Shown piece after piece: positions 16,159 through 25,811 of a stretch of DNA of 54,634 bases. Source of the stretch: Microcoleus sp. FACHB-61 (lineage in GTDB: Bacteria > Cyanobacteriota > Cyanobacteriia > Cyanobacteriales > Microcoleaceae); NCBI GenBank assembly GCA_014695295.1, contig JACJNY010000080.1, positions 1 to 54,634 on the forward strand, in the 5' to 3' direction. The notes beneath the pieces were generated by a model. The model was not told the origin of the DNA, searched no databases, and was given only the letters and a program-made list of their open reading frames with translations. Every line of letters starts with the position of its first letter. Within the stretch, counting starts at the first letter, position 1. Position numbers and translations under genes: made by a program.

Positions 16159-18369
16159 ATGATCGACATTCCTCAACTGATTGCTCAAGAACTTTCCATC
16201 AATCTCTCCCAAGTCAATAATGCTCTGGAACTTTTCGCAGAGGGAGCAACTATTCCGTTTATTGCCCGCTACCGCAAAGAACGCACGGATTTGCTGAATG
16301 AAATTCAGTTGCGGGACATCTCCGATCGCTTCACCTATCTGACGGAAATTGAAGACCGCAAAAAGTCGATTTTAGAGACGATTAGCTCTCAGGGCAAACT
16401 CACTGAAGAACTGCAAGCTAAAATCGAATCTTGTTTGCAAAAAAACGAACTCGAAGACCTTTATCTGCCTTACAAACCGAAGCGGCGGACGCGAGCGACA
16501 ATTGCTAGGGAAAAAGGTTTGGAACCGCTGGCAAATTTTATAAAAGGTCTGAACTTACCGACGGCTAAACCAGCAGATTTAGAGGCGGAAGCAGCTAAAT
16601 ACATTTCGGAAGAAAAGGGAGTGAAAACAGCAGAAGAAGCTCTCAAAGGTGCTGCGGATATTTTGGCGGAAGCGGTTTCGGAAAAAGCAGAATTGCGGGC
16701 TTACTTGCGAGAGTTTTTGATGAAAACAGGAGTTTTTGTCTCGAAAATTAAAGAGGATTTCCCGGAAGGAAGCACTAAATTTGAAATGTACCGCAATTAT
16801 CAAGTTGCAGCGAGAAGCGTTCAGTCGCACAATATGTTAGCGCTTTTTCGGGGGGAAACGGAAGGAGTCTTAGATTTGGAACTGGCGTTTGATGAATCCG
16901 CAGTGATGGCTTATTTGGAAGCTCAGGAAATTAGAACTAGGATACCGGAAGTTAAAGAGTTTTATCGATCGACTTTGAAGGATGCCTTCAACCGACTGAT
17001 GAAGACTTCGTTAATTACAGAAGTGCGATCGCACAACAAAGCCGTCGCTGATATCGAGTCGATCGCCACTTTTGAAACCAACCTCCGCGAGTTGCTGCTG
17101 TCGGCGCCGGCGGGAATGAAACCGACACTGGCGATCGATCCGGGATTTCGCACGGGGTGTAAAGTTTCCGCCCTCGATGAAACCGGGCAATTTTTAGAAT
17201 ATCAAGCAATTTTTCCCCACCAAGCAGCGGCTCAGCGACAGCAAGCTGGTAAAATTGTCAAGCATTTAATTGAAAAATATAAAATTGAATTAATCGCGAT
17301 CGGCAACGGTACAGCTTCCCGGGAAACAGACGAATTTGTTTCGGAAGTTTTGGCAGAAATGGACAGGAAACCGATTAAAGTCATGGTGAATGAATCCGGT
17401 GCATCGATTTATTCAGCAAGCGAAGTGGCGATCGCCGAATTTCCTGACCTCGATATCACCGTCCGCGGCGCAGTCAGCATCGGACGGCGCTTGCAAGACC
17501 CCCTCGCCGAGCTCGTGAAAATCGACCCGAAATCAATAGGAGTCGGTCAATACCAGCACGACGTTGACCAAAAACTGCTCAAAAAGAAACTCGACGAAAC
17601 AGTCGAAAGCTGCGTTAATTATGTCGGAGTTGACTTAAACACAGCCTCCAAAGAACTGCTGACATTTGTGTCAGGAATGACGGCAACAGTTGCCAAAAAT
17701 ATCGTCAATTACCGCAACGAAAACGGCGCATTTAAAAATCGCCGCCAACTCCTAAAAGTTCCCAAACTCGGGCCAAAAGCTTTTGAACAAGCAGCCGGGT
17801 TTCTCCGCATTCGCGGCGGCGAAAACCCCCTGGACAATACAGCAGTTCATCCAGAAAGTTATCCTGTAGTGCAGGCGATCGCCAAGGATTTAGACTTGCC
17901 GCTGACAGGAATAACACAAATATCGGAAAAAATCAAGACTGTAAACATCAAGAAATATGTCACCGAAAAAGTCGGAGAACCAACACTCCGAGACATTATT
18001 TCCGAACTAGAAAAACCGGGAAGAGACCCGCGAGCCGAGTTTAAATATGCCACTTTCCAAGCAGGAATCAAAGAAATCTCCGACTTACAAGTTGGGATGG
18101 AATTAGAAGGCATAATCACGAATGTAGCTAACTTTGGAGCCTTTGTGGATGTGGGGGTGCACCAAGATGGTTTGGTTCACGTTTCTCAATTAGCCGATCG
18201 ATTCGTAGATGACCCCAAACAGATTGTTAAAGTCGGACAAGTTGTCAAAGTGCGGGTTTTGGAGGTGAATGAGAAGTTAAAGCGGGTTAGTTTGACAATG
18301 AAGCTGCAAGAAAAACCGCAACCGCACAATGGCAATAGCGCGAGGCTTCCGGCCCCGCGCCGACGTTAA
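16159..18369 (+). CDS. tex: Tex-type transcription accessory protein (S1 RNA-binding)
   Basis: At 736 residues this has full Tex architecture. The N-terminal helical region contains FIARYRKERTDLLNEIQLRDI. A YqgF/RNase-H-like domain starts at LAIDPGFRTGCKVS (about 325). Helix-hairpin-helix units lie around 500-560 (VDLNTASKELLTFVSG), and a C-terminal S1 domain at about 645-715 (GAFVDVGVHQDGLVHVSQLA). Tex associates with RNA polymerase and nucleic acids and affects transcription. The protein ends with a basic tail. It appears to be a single-gene unit. Confidence 0.95.
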   Translation: MIDIPQLIAQELSINLSQVNNALELFAEGATIPFIARYRKERTDLLNEIQLRDISDRFTYLTEIEDRKKSILETISSQGKLTEELQAKIESCLQKNELEDLYLPYKPKRRTRATIAREKGLEPLANFIKGLNLPTAKPADLEAEAAKYISEEKGVKTAEEALKGAADILAEAVSEKAELRAYLREFLMKTGVFVSKIKEDFPEGSTKFEMYRNYQVAARSVQSHNMLALFRGETEGVLDLELAFDESAVMAYLEAQEIRTRIPEVKEFYRSTLKDAFNRLMKTSLITEVRSHNKAVADIESIATFETNLRELLLSAPAGMKPTLAIDPGFRTGCKVSALDETGQFLEYQAIFPHQAAAQRQQAGKIVKHLIEKYKIELIAIGNGTASRETDEFVSEVLAEMDRKPIKVMVNESGASIYSASEVAIAEFPDLDITVRGAVSIGRRLQDPLAELVKIDPKSIGVGQYQHDVDQKLLKKKLDETVESCVNYVGVDLNTASKELLTFVSGMTATVAKNIVNYRNENGAFKNRRQLLKVPKLGPKAFEQAAGFLRIRGGENPLDNTAVHPESYPVVQAIAKDLDLPLTGITQISEKIKTVNIKKYVTEKVGEPTLRDIISELEKPGRDPRAEFKYATFQAGIKEISDLQVGMELEGIITNVANFGAFVDVGVHQDGLVHVSQLADRFVDDPKQIVKVGQVVKVRVLEVNEKLKRVSLTMKLQEKPQPHNGNSARLPAPRRR

Positions 18370-18431
18370 AACTAGGGCTGAAAGCTGAAAAAGGGCGATG
18401 GCGTCCCGCCCCGCAAGCTACGGCTATAATA

Positions 18432-18535
18432 CAATACGGTTCAGATAAAAATAATCTGATTTCCTTTCACAAGTCTGGAACTCTCATAAATGCGTGAAAT
18501 GAAATTCGTCTGAAAGCGCTAACCCAAGCGTATTG
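18432..18535 (+). repeat. 104-bp MITE-like repeat, copy 1
   Basis: This copy begins CAATACG and ends CGTATTG, so the outer 7 bp form an inverted pair. A second copy at 20282-20385 has the same length and orientation and differs at only three positions. It carries no ORF. It is probably a miniature element or the fused ends of an insertion sequence. Confidence 0.85.
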
Positions 18536-18643
18536 CTCTATAGATGCTCTACAACAGAACAGTATCAAGAGCGTTCTCACCACCAGTGAGCGCAATGATT
18601 TGAGCAGTATTGATGTAGGCAACATTGGTTTGGGCAACAGTCG

Positions 18644-19909
18644 CTAACCCCGTAATCGAGAGGGGACTTCCTGCCAGAATAGTGGGACTGCGATCAAACC
18701 AATTATCAACTGAATGCCACCAAAGATCGCAAGAGAAGGTGCAAATCCAAAGCGCAGTAGCTCTCCAAATATGACACTGCCTACACCAAATCCAGTAAAG
18801 AGAGTAAATACCTTCAGTCCCATCGTTTGCCCCAAATTGTTGTCATCTCCGAGATCGGTCACAATTCCGACAAACAACGGTTGAGTCAGGTCATACCCTA
18901 AAGACAAAAAAAGAACTGCGATCGTCGTTCCGATTGGCGGAATCTCAAAAATCATTCCAATCCCAGCCAGAGCAGCCATGACCAACCCTGCGGGAACGAG
19001 CCAACGCCGTCCCCACCGATCGACGGCTTGACCAATGAAAGAACTCAGCAATAAACCGGGAATGCCGTACCCAAGAATGTTTAAACCAATGCTCAAGGCA
19101 TCCATGTTGTACCGTTCCGATAAATACAACCCTAGCCATGTATATACCCCTGAGTGGTAGATACCATTCCACAGAACATAAGTATATGTACGCTTTCCCC
19201 GAAAGGTGGCTAATATCTGGCTGTATCCCCTAAAGATTTGGCGAATAGGCGGTAATTGGGTGACTTTTGGTGTATCAAATAAAGAGCCGTAAGGATAAAG
19301 CCGCCAAAGCACAACAGCAGCAAGCACAGCAGTACCTATAAAGAGCGATCGCCAACCTACAAATGGCTCAAGAATCGCTCCCCCCGCAGAGCCTGCTGCC
19401 ATTCCCCCTTCCATTGCTGCAAACACCAATCCTAGCTTGGCACCTCGCTGATCGAACGGGAATAAATCGCCAATTAAGGCGAAGGTAAGGGGAATCACAC
19501 CACTTGCTCCAATCCCGGTTAATAGCCGCCAGGTTGCCATCTGCGAAGCATTTTGAGCAGTGGCAGTTAAAGCCGTGAAAATGACAAAAAGAGCAAGCGA
19601 GATGCGAATAATAGACCATCGACCAAAGCGATCGGACAGGAGGCCGAAGAACAATGCCATCAGTGCATAGGACAGCATATAGGCTGGAACGATAAAGCCA
19701 ATTTCCTGAACGGGAACATTAAAAACTTCAGCCAAACGTGGAATCAGGGGAGCAATCATGTACCCCTGTAGAAAAATTAGCCCCGCAGCGATCGAAAGCC
19801 AGGAAAACAGGTCTTTATGCTGCTTTAGGCGAATCGCGGTATCGGCTGGTTCGGTATGGGGGTGATTAAAAGATTCTTTGAGTTTCGACATGGATTTGGG
19901 AGATTTCAA
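18644..19909 (-). CDS. Major facilitator superfamily transporter
   Basis: This 421-residue protein has 12 predicted membrane helices. An MFS signature lies between helices 2 and 3 (GLLSDRFGRWSIIRISL), and the matching loop in the second half is GQAVDRWGRRWLV. This is the drug/efflux-type (AraJ/Bcr-like) layout. A polar N-terminal tail of about 30 residues precedes the first helix. The substrate cannot be told from sequence. The gene lies alone between two direct copies of a 104-bp repeat, so it may have moved as a unit or be an accessory gene. A shorter start is possible but M1 is taken. Confidence 0.85.
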   Translation of the reverse strand: MKSPKSMSKLKESFNHPHTEPADTAIRLKQHKDLFSWLSIAAGLIFLQGYMIAPLIPRLAEVFNVPVQEIGFIVPAYMLSYALMALFFGLLSDRFGRWSIIRISLALFVIFTALTATAQNASQMATWRLLTGIGASGVIPLTFALIGDLFPFDQRGAKLGLVFAAMEGGMAAGSAGGAILEPFVGWRSLFIGTAVLAAVVLWRLYPYGSLFDTPKVTQLPPIRQIFRGYSQILATFRGKRTYTYVLWNGIYHSGVYTWLGLYLSERYNMDALSIGLNILGYGIPGLLLSSFIGQAVDRWGRRWLVPAGLVMAALAGIGMIFEIPPIGTTIAVLFLSLGYDLTQPLFVGIVTDLGDDNNLGQTMGLKVFTLFTGFGVGSVIFGELLRFGFAPSLAIFGGIQLIIGLIAVPLFWQEVPSRLRG

Positions 19910-20281
19910 CTCATATCACATTTCACGGACGACTAAAATCTGAGAACTTAGCTGGAGTGCCAACGCCAACAACCAAAGCCCATAGCTTGGTAAAAGCTTG
20001 GAGTACCTTCTCAACTCTGGAGCTTACAAATTTTGTAGGTAAGGTGTGGAATCTAGCCCTTAATGTCAGGATAACTTGATAAATGTCATGGTTTATACAA
20101 AAAATGTATATTTAGATACAGAATTTCTTATAAGACTTATTAGTTCAGGCTATCAACAAAGCTAGGATTTACGCATTGACAGAAATCTTTTAATCCCACA
20201 AAGTTGTTTGTTTGATGGCTCTGCGATCGCATTCAATTTCCCCATGAATCGAATGTGTGGCGAGAAAACCTACACATTAAA
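19910..20281. other. Intergenic region upstream of the MFS gene
   Basis: A+T-rich sequence between the MFS start and repeat copy 2. No promoter with both hexamers, RNA gene or credible ORF was recognised. Confidence 0.4.
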
Positions 20282-20385
20282 CAATAGGGTTCAGATAAGA
20301 ATAATCTGATTTCCTTTCACAAGTCTGGAACTCTCATAAATGCGTGAAATGAAATACGTCTGAAAGCGCTAACCCAAGCGTATTG
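20282..20385 (+). repeat. 104-bp MITE-like repeat, copy 2
   Basis: Same length and orientation as the copy at 18432-18535, with three substitutions. One of these is in the left terminal heptamer (CAATAGG instead of CAATACG). It ends 38 bp before the Uma2-type gene start, so it may supply part of that gene's leader. Confidence 0.85.
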
Positions 20386-20423
20386 GGCTAGGATTGTGTA
20401 ATCCTCACCAACCTCAAAATTAT

Positions 20424-20996
20424 ATGGTTGCAAGTAAAAGCGACACCTACGTCTCTCCTGAAGATTATTTAGCAGCCGAGAAAGTCAGTCCGATCAAACA
20501 CGAGTACAGACAAGGTGAAATCTATGCATTGGCAGGGGCAAGCAAAGCTCATGTCATCATTAGTCTCAATGCAGCAACTTTGCTGAGAAATCATCTTCGG
20601 GGAAGTGGCTGCATACCTTACATGGCAGACATGAAAGTTATGCTCGATACATCCAATTTCTATTATTATCCCGATGTAGCGGTGAGTTGCGATGAACGAG
20701 ACAGAAATACTGCTGAAGATTTCATTCGCTACCCGCGCTTAATTGTGGAAGTTTTATCGCCGACAACAGCGGCTTTTGACAGAGGCGATAAATTTGCTGA
20801 TTACCGCACTTCTGAAAGTTTGCAAGAGTATGTATTAATCAATCAAGAAAGAGTTAGTGTAGAGTGTTTTCGCCGGAATGCAGAGGGTTTGTGGGTGCTT
20901 TATCCTTACAGTCAAGGACAAGAAGTTCAGTTGAAGAGCGTTAATTTTAGCTGTGCGATCGAGACATTCTATGAAGATGCGATCGAGATTTGTTGA
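20424..20996 (+). CDS. Uma2/DUF820-family putative nuclease
   Basis: From ATG 20424 the product has 190 residues and belongs to the Uma2 (DUF820) family, highly expanded in cyanobacteria. It has a PD-(D/E)XK-like fold. Visible motifs are YLAAEKVSPIKHEYRQGEIY near the start, YYYPDVAVSCDE with the conserved PDV, LIVEVLSPTT with Glu, and DKFADYR. Function is unknown; some members lie near mobile DNA. An upstream in-frame ATG at 20394 would add 10 residues, but the conserved part starts later. It is adjacent to a MITE-like repeat. Confidence 0.85.
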   Translation: MVASKSDTYVSPEDYLAAEKVSPIKHEYRQGEIYALAGASKAHVIISLNAATLLRNHLRGSGCIPYMADMKVMLDTSNFYYYPDVAVSCDERDRNTAEDFIRYPRLIVEVLSPTTAAFDRGDKFADYRTSESLQEYVLINQERVSVECFRRNAEGLWVLYPYSQGQEVQLKSVNFSCAIETFYEDAIEIC

Positions 20997-21050
20997 TTTT
21001 AATTACTCCAGAATTACTGGAATAATCCGGAATTAGATATTGATATGATT

Positions 21051-21267
21051 GAACCGCGAAGACGCTAAGGACGCGAAGGAAGAGAAAAGAAGAACAAGCT
21101 GGTAATTTCTATTTTTTCTTGCTAGCTTTCCAAGTGCCGCCGTAGAAGTAAAAAGGATTGTTTTTATATCGTTTCCGGTTGGATGGGAATGATAAAGTCA
21201 AGGTCAATAATTCCACCTTCCCCCACGGATCACTCCCCACTCCCCATCATTCCGGTGTAACCGGAAT
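21051..21267. repeat. Dispersed repeats between Uma2 gene and IS630 remnant
   Basis: GAACCGCGAAGACGCTAAGG-type sequence near 21053-21080 resembles a common cyanobacterial dispersed repeat. The palindrome ATTCCGGTGTAACCGGAAT at 21249-21267 recurs almost unchanged near 36474 (GTGCAACCGGAAT). No gene is seen in this stretch. Confidence 0.5.
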
Positions 21268-21342
21268 TGATATTATAGCAACCGCTTTCGTCGGTTAAGA
21301 CGTAGACTAGAAATAGTCCCGCTTCAGGCGATCGCACGACTT

Positions 21343-21546
21343 ATGCCCAAACCCTACAGCTACGACCTACGTCATGCCGCTCTTGGCGCCATCAAGCTGG
21401 ATGGCTTAAAAATTAGTTCAGTCATAGCATTGCTCAAAATAGGTTCAGGTACAAAGAAAATCACGAGGCTCAGAGTATGTTGGGATGGAAAAGTATTCTC
21501 AAAGCCGGTGATGGGTTAGCAGCAGCACGCCAGGATATTCTGTAAG
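21343..21546 (+). pseudogene. IS630-type transposase remnant
   Basis: From ATG 21343 a 58-codon frame starts MPKPYSYDLRHAALGAIKLD and continues GLKISSVIALLKIG. This is the N-terminal helix-turn-helix start of an IS630-family transposase (compare MPKxYSYDLRxK). It then loses similarity and stops at 21517, with a few frame-shifted codons after. The DDE domain is missing. It is a decayed fragment and is distinct from the transposase start at the left edge, which begins MAAYSLDLRQK. Confidence 0.65.
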
Positions 21547-21584
21547 CGCGATCGCGCTTAACTTAGTGCCGTTCAATCATGGAT

Positions 21585-22640
21585 TTATGGGTTTATGGCA
21601 ACTTTTATCACACCATCTCGTTGATTGCCGAATAATTCATACGCTTCTTTTATTTGATCTAGCTTAAACCTGTGTGTGATCATAGGTCTCAGGTCGGCAC
21701 GAGCCGACTGTATGACATTTATCAGCCGCCGCATACGTTCTTTTCCACCGGGGCAGAGGGTGGTAACAATTTTCTTATCTCCAATACCGGCGGCAAAGGC
21801 ATCTACAGGAATGGAAAGTTTTCCAGAATAGACTCCTAGACTCGATACAATTCCGCCTGGTTTAACCACACGCAAACAGGCTTCAAAGGTTTCCTGAATA
21901 CCGAGTGCTTCAATCGCTACATCTACACCACGACCATCAGTCAAATCCAGGATCGCTTCGACTGGATTGCACTCTTTATAGTTTAAAACAATGTCGGAGC
22001 CAAGCATTTGGGACATTTCCAGGCGTGCTGGATTGCTGCTCACGGCAATGATTTTGGAAGCACCTCTGAGTCTGGCACCGACAGTTGCGCTCATACCAAT
22101 TGGTCCTTGGGCAAATATGGCGACTGTATCACCAATCTTGATATTTCCGCTTTCGGCACCACTAAAACCCGTACTCATAACATCGGGACACATGAGCACC
22201 TGTTCGTCGGTTAATTCGTCAGGTATGGGAGTCAAATTTGCCATTGCGTTCGGCACTAGCATGTATTCCGCCTGAGAACCATCAATGGTATTGCCGAAGC
22301 GCCAACCACCCATTGGCTTCCCGCCGCACTGCGCTTGGTAGCCGTCAAGACAGAAATTGCACTGACCACAAGGAGTTATAGCACCAACAAGAATACGCTG
22401 TCCTATTTCATAGCCGTGAACTCCTGAGCCGAGTTCTGCAATGACGCCAATTGGTTCATGTCCTAGTGTCCGTCCAGGCTGGACGGGTACTTCACCTTTG
22501 AGTATATGAACATCTGTGCCACAGATTGTCGTCGTGGTGATTTTCATCAGGGCATCAGTAGGCCCAATCTCAGGAATTGGTTTTTCTTGAATCTCGATTC
22601 GCCCTTTTTCTACAAAAACAGCGGCTTTCATCTTTCTCAT
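21585..22640 (-). CDS. Zinc-dependent alcohol dehydrogenase (secondary-alcohol type)
   Basis: This medium-chain dehydrogenase has 351 residues from the chosen start. Catalytic zinc ligands are Cys40 (TICGTD), His61 (LGHE) and Asp153. Structural zinc ligands are Cys91, Cys94, Cys97 and Cys105. The nucleotide site FAQGPIGMSA is at about 175-185. MGGWRFGNTIDGSQAEY resembles secondary-alcohol dehydrogenases of the Clostridium/Thermoanaerobacter type. The ORF is open to 22655, but ATG 22640 has a TAAGGA ribosome site 7 nt upstream and is preferred; ATG 22631 is a third option. Cofactor preference and true substrate are not determined. Confidence 0.9.
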   Translation of the reverse strand: MRKMKAAVFVEKGRIEIQEKPIPEIGPTDALMKITTTTICGTDVHILKGEVPVQPGRTLGHEPIGVIAELGSGVHGYEIGQRILVGAITPCGQCNFCLDGYQAQCGGKPMGGWRFGNTIDGSQAEYMLVPNAMANLTPIPDELTDEQVLMCPDVMSTGFSGAESGNIKIGDTVAIFAQGPIGMSATVGARLRGASKIIAVSSNPARLEMSQMLGSDIVLNYKECNPVEAILDLTDGRGVDVAIEALGIQETFEACLRVVKPGGIVSSLGVYSGKLSIPVDAFAAGIGDKKIVTTLCPGGKERMRRLINVIQSARADLRPMITHRFKLDQIKEAYELFGNQRDGVIKVAINP

Positions 22641-22899
22641 AAATTCCTTACACAATTTTTAATAAGATGATACTATGGAACACCAATAAAACGCTTTTTT
22701 TTCTGCGTGTCTCCTTGCTCCCCTATTTGTGACTGCCATTCGGCTTATATCCCTCTTTTGTCACTTTGGGGTGAAACCTTGAATCTTCATGGGCTGTATC
22801 CTCGAAAAATCGCCAATTTATCAGAGAGTGATGAAAGAGCGCTACGTCCTAACCGCCGGGGCGGTTGCTATACTTACCGATTCCCAACATTTAAGACAC

Positions 22900-22954
22900 A
22901 AAAAAAACCACTGCCCCGACTCGTCATACCGGGCACGGTAGAGAGTCGGGGCAG
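22900..22954 (-). terminator. Rho-independent terminator for the PIN/TRAM gene
   Basis: CTGCCCCGACTC (22911-22922) pairs exactly with GAGTCGGGGCAG (22943-22954). On the minus strand a T-rich tract follows, running to about 22900. It lies 58 bp beyond the stop of the PIN/TRAM gene. Confidence 0.85.
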
Positions 22955-23012
22955 ATTGGGAACAGCGATCGCAATATTTGATTCTGATTGCCCTGGCCAT
23001 TGTTACTCAGTT

Positions 23013-24119
23013 TCAAACAATAACGGACTCTTGAGGGCGGGCAAAAATCATGCGGCCGGCGCTAGTTTGCAGGGCGCTGGTGACTACGACTCGGGCTTCG
23101 CCGCCGACATAGCTGCTTCCTGCTTCTACGACAACCATTGTGCCGTCATCCAAGTAACCGATTCCCTGAGAGGGTTCTTTGCCTTCTTTGCGGATTTTTA
23201 GTTCGATCGTATCTCCCGGCAAATAAGTCGGACGCACCGCATGAGTCAAATCGTTGATATTCAAAACCGGCAGTTTTTGGACGGTAGCTACTTTTGATAA
23301 GTTGTAATCGTTGGTGAGCAAAATGCCGTCGATATCCAAAGCGAAGCGGACTAATTTCGCATCGACTGTGGCAATATCTTCGTAGTCAGCCGAGTGAATT
23401 TGAATCCGTTCTGGATATGTTTCTTTGATGCGGTTGAGAATATCTAAGCCGCGCCGCCCGCGCACTCGCTTTTGATCGTTCGCAGAATCAGCTATTAGTT
23501 GCAGTTCTTGGAGCACGAATTGCGGCACGATAATTTGACCTTCGAGGAAACCTGTTTCTAGCAAGTTTTCAATTCGGCCGTCAATAATGCAGCTAGTATC
23601 GACAACTTTGGCAGTTGCTGGTTTGAAAGTACCTTCCGCTACCAACACCGTGTCTAAGCTTTTGGGGTTGATCAGCCGCAAGAAAGCGCGGCCGTGAGTG
23701 TCGGTCAAACTGACGCCGGTGAAGCCGAACATGACGCTACCCAAGACTGCGACTAGAGGTTTGATGAAGCCGAACTCGCGGGGAATTGGCAGGAGGAACA
23801 GCGGAGCCAACATTAAGTTCGCTACTAGCAGTCCGATGATTAAGCCGATCGCCCGCGTCAGCAGCATCTCTACCGGCATATCGCGGACTTGTTTTTCCAA
23901 GCGTCGGTAGGTTGTTTGAGCCACTAATCCCATCACGAAGCCGATTAATGCTCCAAACGAGCCTAGTACAGAACTTAAACCTTGTATATTTGTAACTTGC
24001 TCCAGCAGCTCGGTCGGCAGGAGTTCGACTCCGTAATAGCCGATGCCTCCGCCTGCGATTATGAATGAGATTATTATGATTGCGTCTAGCATTAGTTCTA
24101 GGTTAATGAATTTATTCAC
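23013..24119 (-). CDS. Membrane-anchored PIN/TRAM-domain protein (YacL-like)
   Basis: This 368-residue protein has four hydrophobic helices in the first 140 residues. A PIN domain (about 170-285) begins VVDTSCIIDGRI with the first acidic residues, continues with Glu in QFVLQELQLIA and ends LLTNDYNLSKVA with Asp. A C-terminal TRAM domain (about 295-355) begins PGDTIELKIRKEGKEP. PIN domains are metal-dependent RNases and TRAM binds RNA, so a membrane-attached ribonuclease is likely. The family is conserved in cyanobacteria and Gram-positive bacteria (YacL). Its transcript ends in a strong terminator. Confidence 0.92.
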   Translation of the reverse strand: MNKFINLELMLDAIIIISFIIAGGGIGYYGVELLPTELLEQVTNIQGLSSVLGSFGALIGFVMGLVAQTTYRRLEKQVRDMPVEMLLTRAIGLIIGLLVANLMLAPLFLLPIPREFGFIKPLVAVLGSVMFGFTGVSLTDTHGRAFLRLINPKSLDTVLVAEGTFKPATAKVVDTSCIIDGRIENLLETGFLEGQIIVPQFVLQELQLIADSANDQKRVRGRRGLDILNRIKETYPERIQIHSADYEDIATVDAKLVRFALDIDGILLTNDYNLSKVATVQKLPVLNINDLTHAVRPTYLPGDTIELKIRKEGKEPSQGIGYLDDGTMVVVEAGSSYVGGEARVVVTSALQTSAGRMIFARPQESVIV

Positions 24120-24467
24120 ATTATATCTTTGCAGTGCTGATACTTGTTTTCATGCTTTGGCCGGATCTCGCTATATTTACTCAGGGATTTTCATAAACTT
24201 ATATTTCGCGGTTGTACCCTTTGGGGGATGTGCCAGGGAGTCGCTCGGAATTTACCACGCCCCGCCGAAAGCAGGCACGAGGTGCGAATAGACCGCCCTG
24301 CGTGCTGTCCGGGAATTGTAGCCGATCTAAACTGGTACGAGGTTACATTAAAACAGCCGATCGTTCGCAGCGCTTTTTTGCTAAGAAAATGTCATAATAT
24401 ACATAATTATTCATGATGGTTTAATTAAAACTTTAGATTTGAACTTGCGCTTTCCGCTTGAGATGTA
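24120..24467. other. Divergent promoter region between PIN/TRAM gene and hemW
   Basis: This 348-bp region separates two divergently transcribed genes and should hold both promoters. No consensus promoter pair, RNA gene or palindrome stood out. Confidence 0.4.
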
Positions 24468-25811
24468 ATGAACCCTCCCACAGATTATTTAACATTTGAA
24501 TTAAAAAAAAGTGTGCAAGCGGCAAATTTCGGCATTCCGAGTTCGGCTTACCTGCACGTACCTTTTTGTCGCCGCCGGTGTTACTACTGCGATTTTCCGG
24601 TTTTTGTGGTGGGCGATCGCAAAAATGGCGATAATTCCGGCACAATTGTGCAATACGTTGCTGTACTGTGTCAAGAAATTCAAGAAACTAAAAATTTAGG
24701 CGCATCTCTGAAAACAGTTTTTTTTGGTGGTGGCACGCCTTCGCTGCTTTCTGTCAGTCAGTTGAGCAATATTTTAGAGACTCTCGACGGCAAATTTGGG
24801 ATTGCTGCTGAGGCGGAAATTTCTATAGAAATAGACCCGGGTACGTTTACTTTAGAACAGTTGCGGGGATATGCAGCGGCGGGAGTAAATCGAGTTAGTT
24901 TGGGAGTGCAGGCTTTTCAGGATGAATTGCTCCAAGCTTGCGGGCGATCGCACTCGGTAGCCGAAATTTTTGAAGCAGTAGAAATAGTGCGATCGGCTGG
25001 TATTGTCAATTTCAGTTTAGACCTGATTTCGGGATTGCCGCACCAAACTTTAGAACAGTGGGAAGCTTCCCTGAAATCGGCGGTGGAAATTTCCCCGACT
25101 CACCTGTCGAGTTACGACTTAATTGTTGAGCAGGGAACTGCTTTCGGGCGCTACTTTGAAGCAGGCGCGCAGCCGCTACCAGCAGATGAAACTGCTGCTC
25201 AAATGTACCGTTTAGCGCGGGAAATTCTGACCGGTGCTGGCTACGAACATTACGAAATTTCTAATTACGCTCGCGATGGCTATCAGTGCCGCCACAACCG
25301 CGTTTATTGGGAAAATCGCCCTTATTACGGCTTGGGAATGGGGGCGGCGAGTTACGTGGAAGGCCAGAGGTTGACCAGACCTCGCAAAACTCAAGAATAT
25401 TATCAGTGGGTGCGATCGATGTCTCGCCTCAATTCCGCTGCTACCCCAAAGCTGGCAGGCGAAACCCAGCCAGATATTGAACCAGCTATTGAGCAAAATT
25501 TTCAAGTCTCAGAAAATGACGTTTTGTTAGAAACGCTGATGCTAGGTTTACGTTTAGCAGAAGGAGTTAGCCTGTCGGCGCTGACTCAGAAGTTTACTCA
25601 GCAAACGGTTGATAAAATTTGGCGTTGTTTGCAGCCCTACTGGCGGCAAGGATGGGTGGAAATTGGGAGATCGGATGGATCGATCGCAACTTTAGGCGAG
25701 GGCGCGAAACTGCCACTTTCAGGATATTTGAGGTTGAGCGATCCTGAAGGTTTTTTGTTTTCTAATACAATTTTAGCCGATTTGTTCAGCAAGTTAGGCG
25801 AGGATAATTAG
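24468..25811 (+). CDS. hemW: HemW, radical SAM haem chaperone
   Basis: This 447-residue protein has the radical SAM motif Cys34-x3-Cys38-x2-Cys41 in HVPFCRRRCYYCDF, which binds the 4Fe-4S cluster and SAM. FFGGGTPSLL and IEIDPGTF follow, then the HemW C-terminal region (LMLGLRLAEGVSLSAL). It was formerly annotated as oxygen-independent coproporphyrinogen III oxidase. The CxxxCxxC type without the extra HemN cysteine points to HemW, which binds haem and passes it to target proteins. Length is at the long end because of an insertion near residue 340. The stop codon overlaps a coding-like frame just downstream. Confidence 0.9.
   Translation: MNPPTDYLTFELKKSVQAANFGIPSSAYLHVPFCRRRCYYCDFPVFVVGDRKNGDNSGTIVQYVAVLCQEIQETKNLGASLKTVFFGGGTPSLLSVSQLSNILETLDGKFGIAAEAEISIEIDPGTFTLEQLRGYAAAGVNRVSLGVQAFQDELLQACGRSHSVAEIFEAVEIVRSAGIVNFSLDLISGLPHQTLEQWEASLKSAVEISPTHLSSYDLIVEQGTAFGRYFEAGAQPLPADETAAQMYRLAREILTGAGYEHYEISNYARDGYQCRHNRVYWENRPYYGLGMGAASYVEGQRLTRPRKTQEYYQWVRSMSRLNSAATPKLAGETQPDIEPAIEQNFQVSENDVLLETLMLGLRLAEGVSLSALTQKFTQQTVDKIWRCLQPYWRQGWVEIGRSDGSIATLGEGAKLPLSGYLRLSDPEGFLFSNTILADLFSKLGEDN

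Noticed and set aside
22801..22890. Possible structured RNA with a CCGCCGGGGCGG hairpin before the PIN/TRAM terminator
   Set aside because: Only one short hairpin is visible and no promoter or further structure supports a separate RNA.
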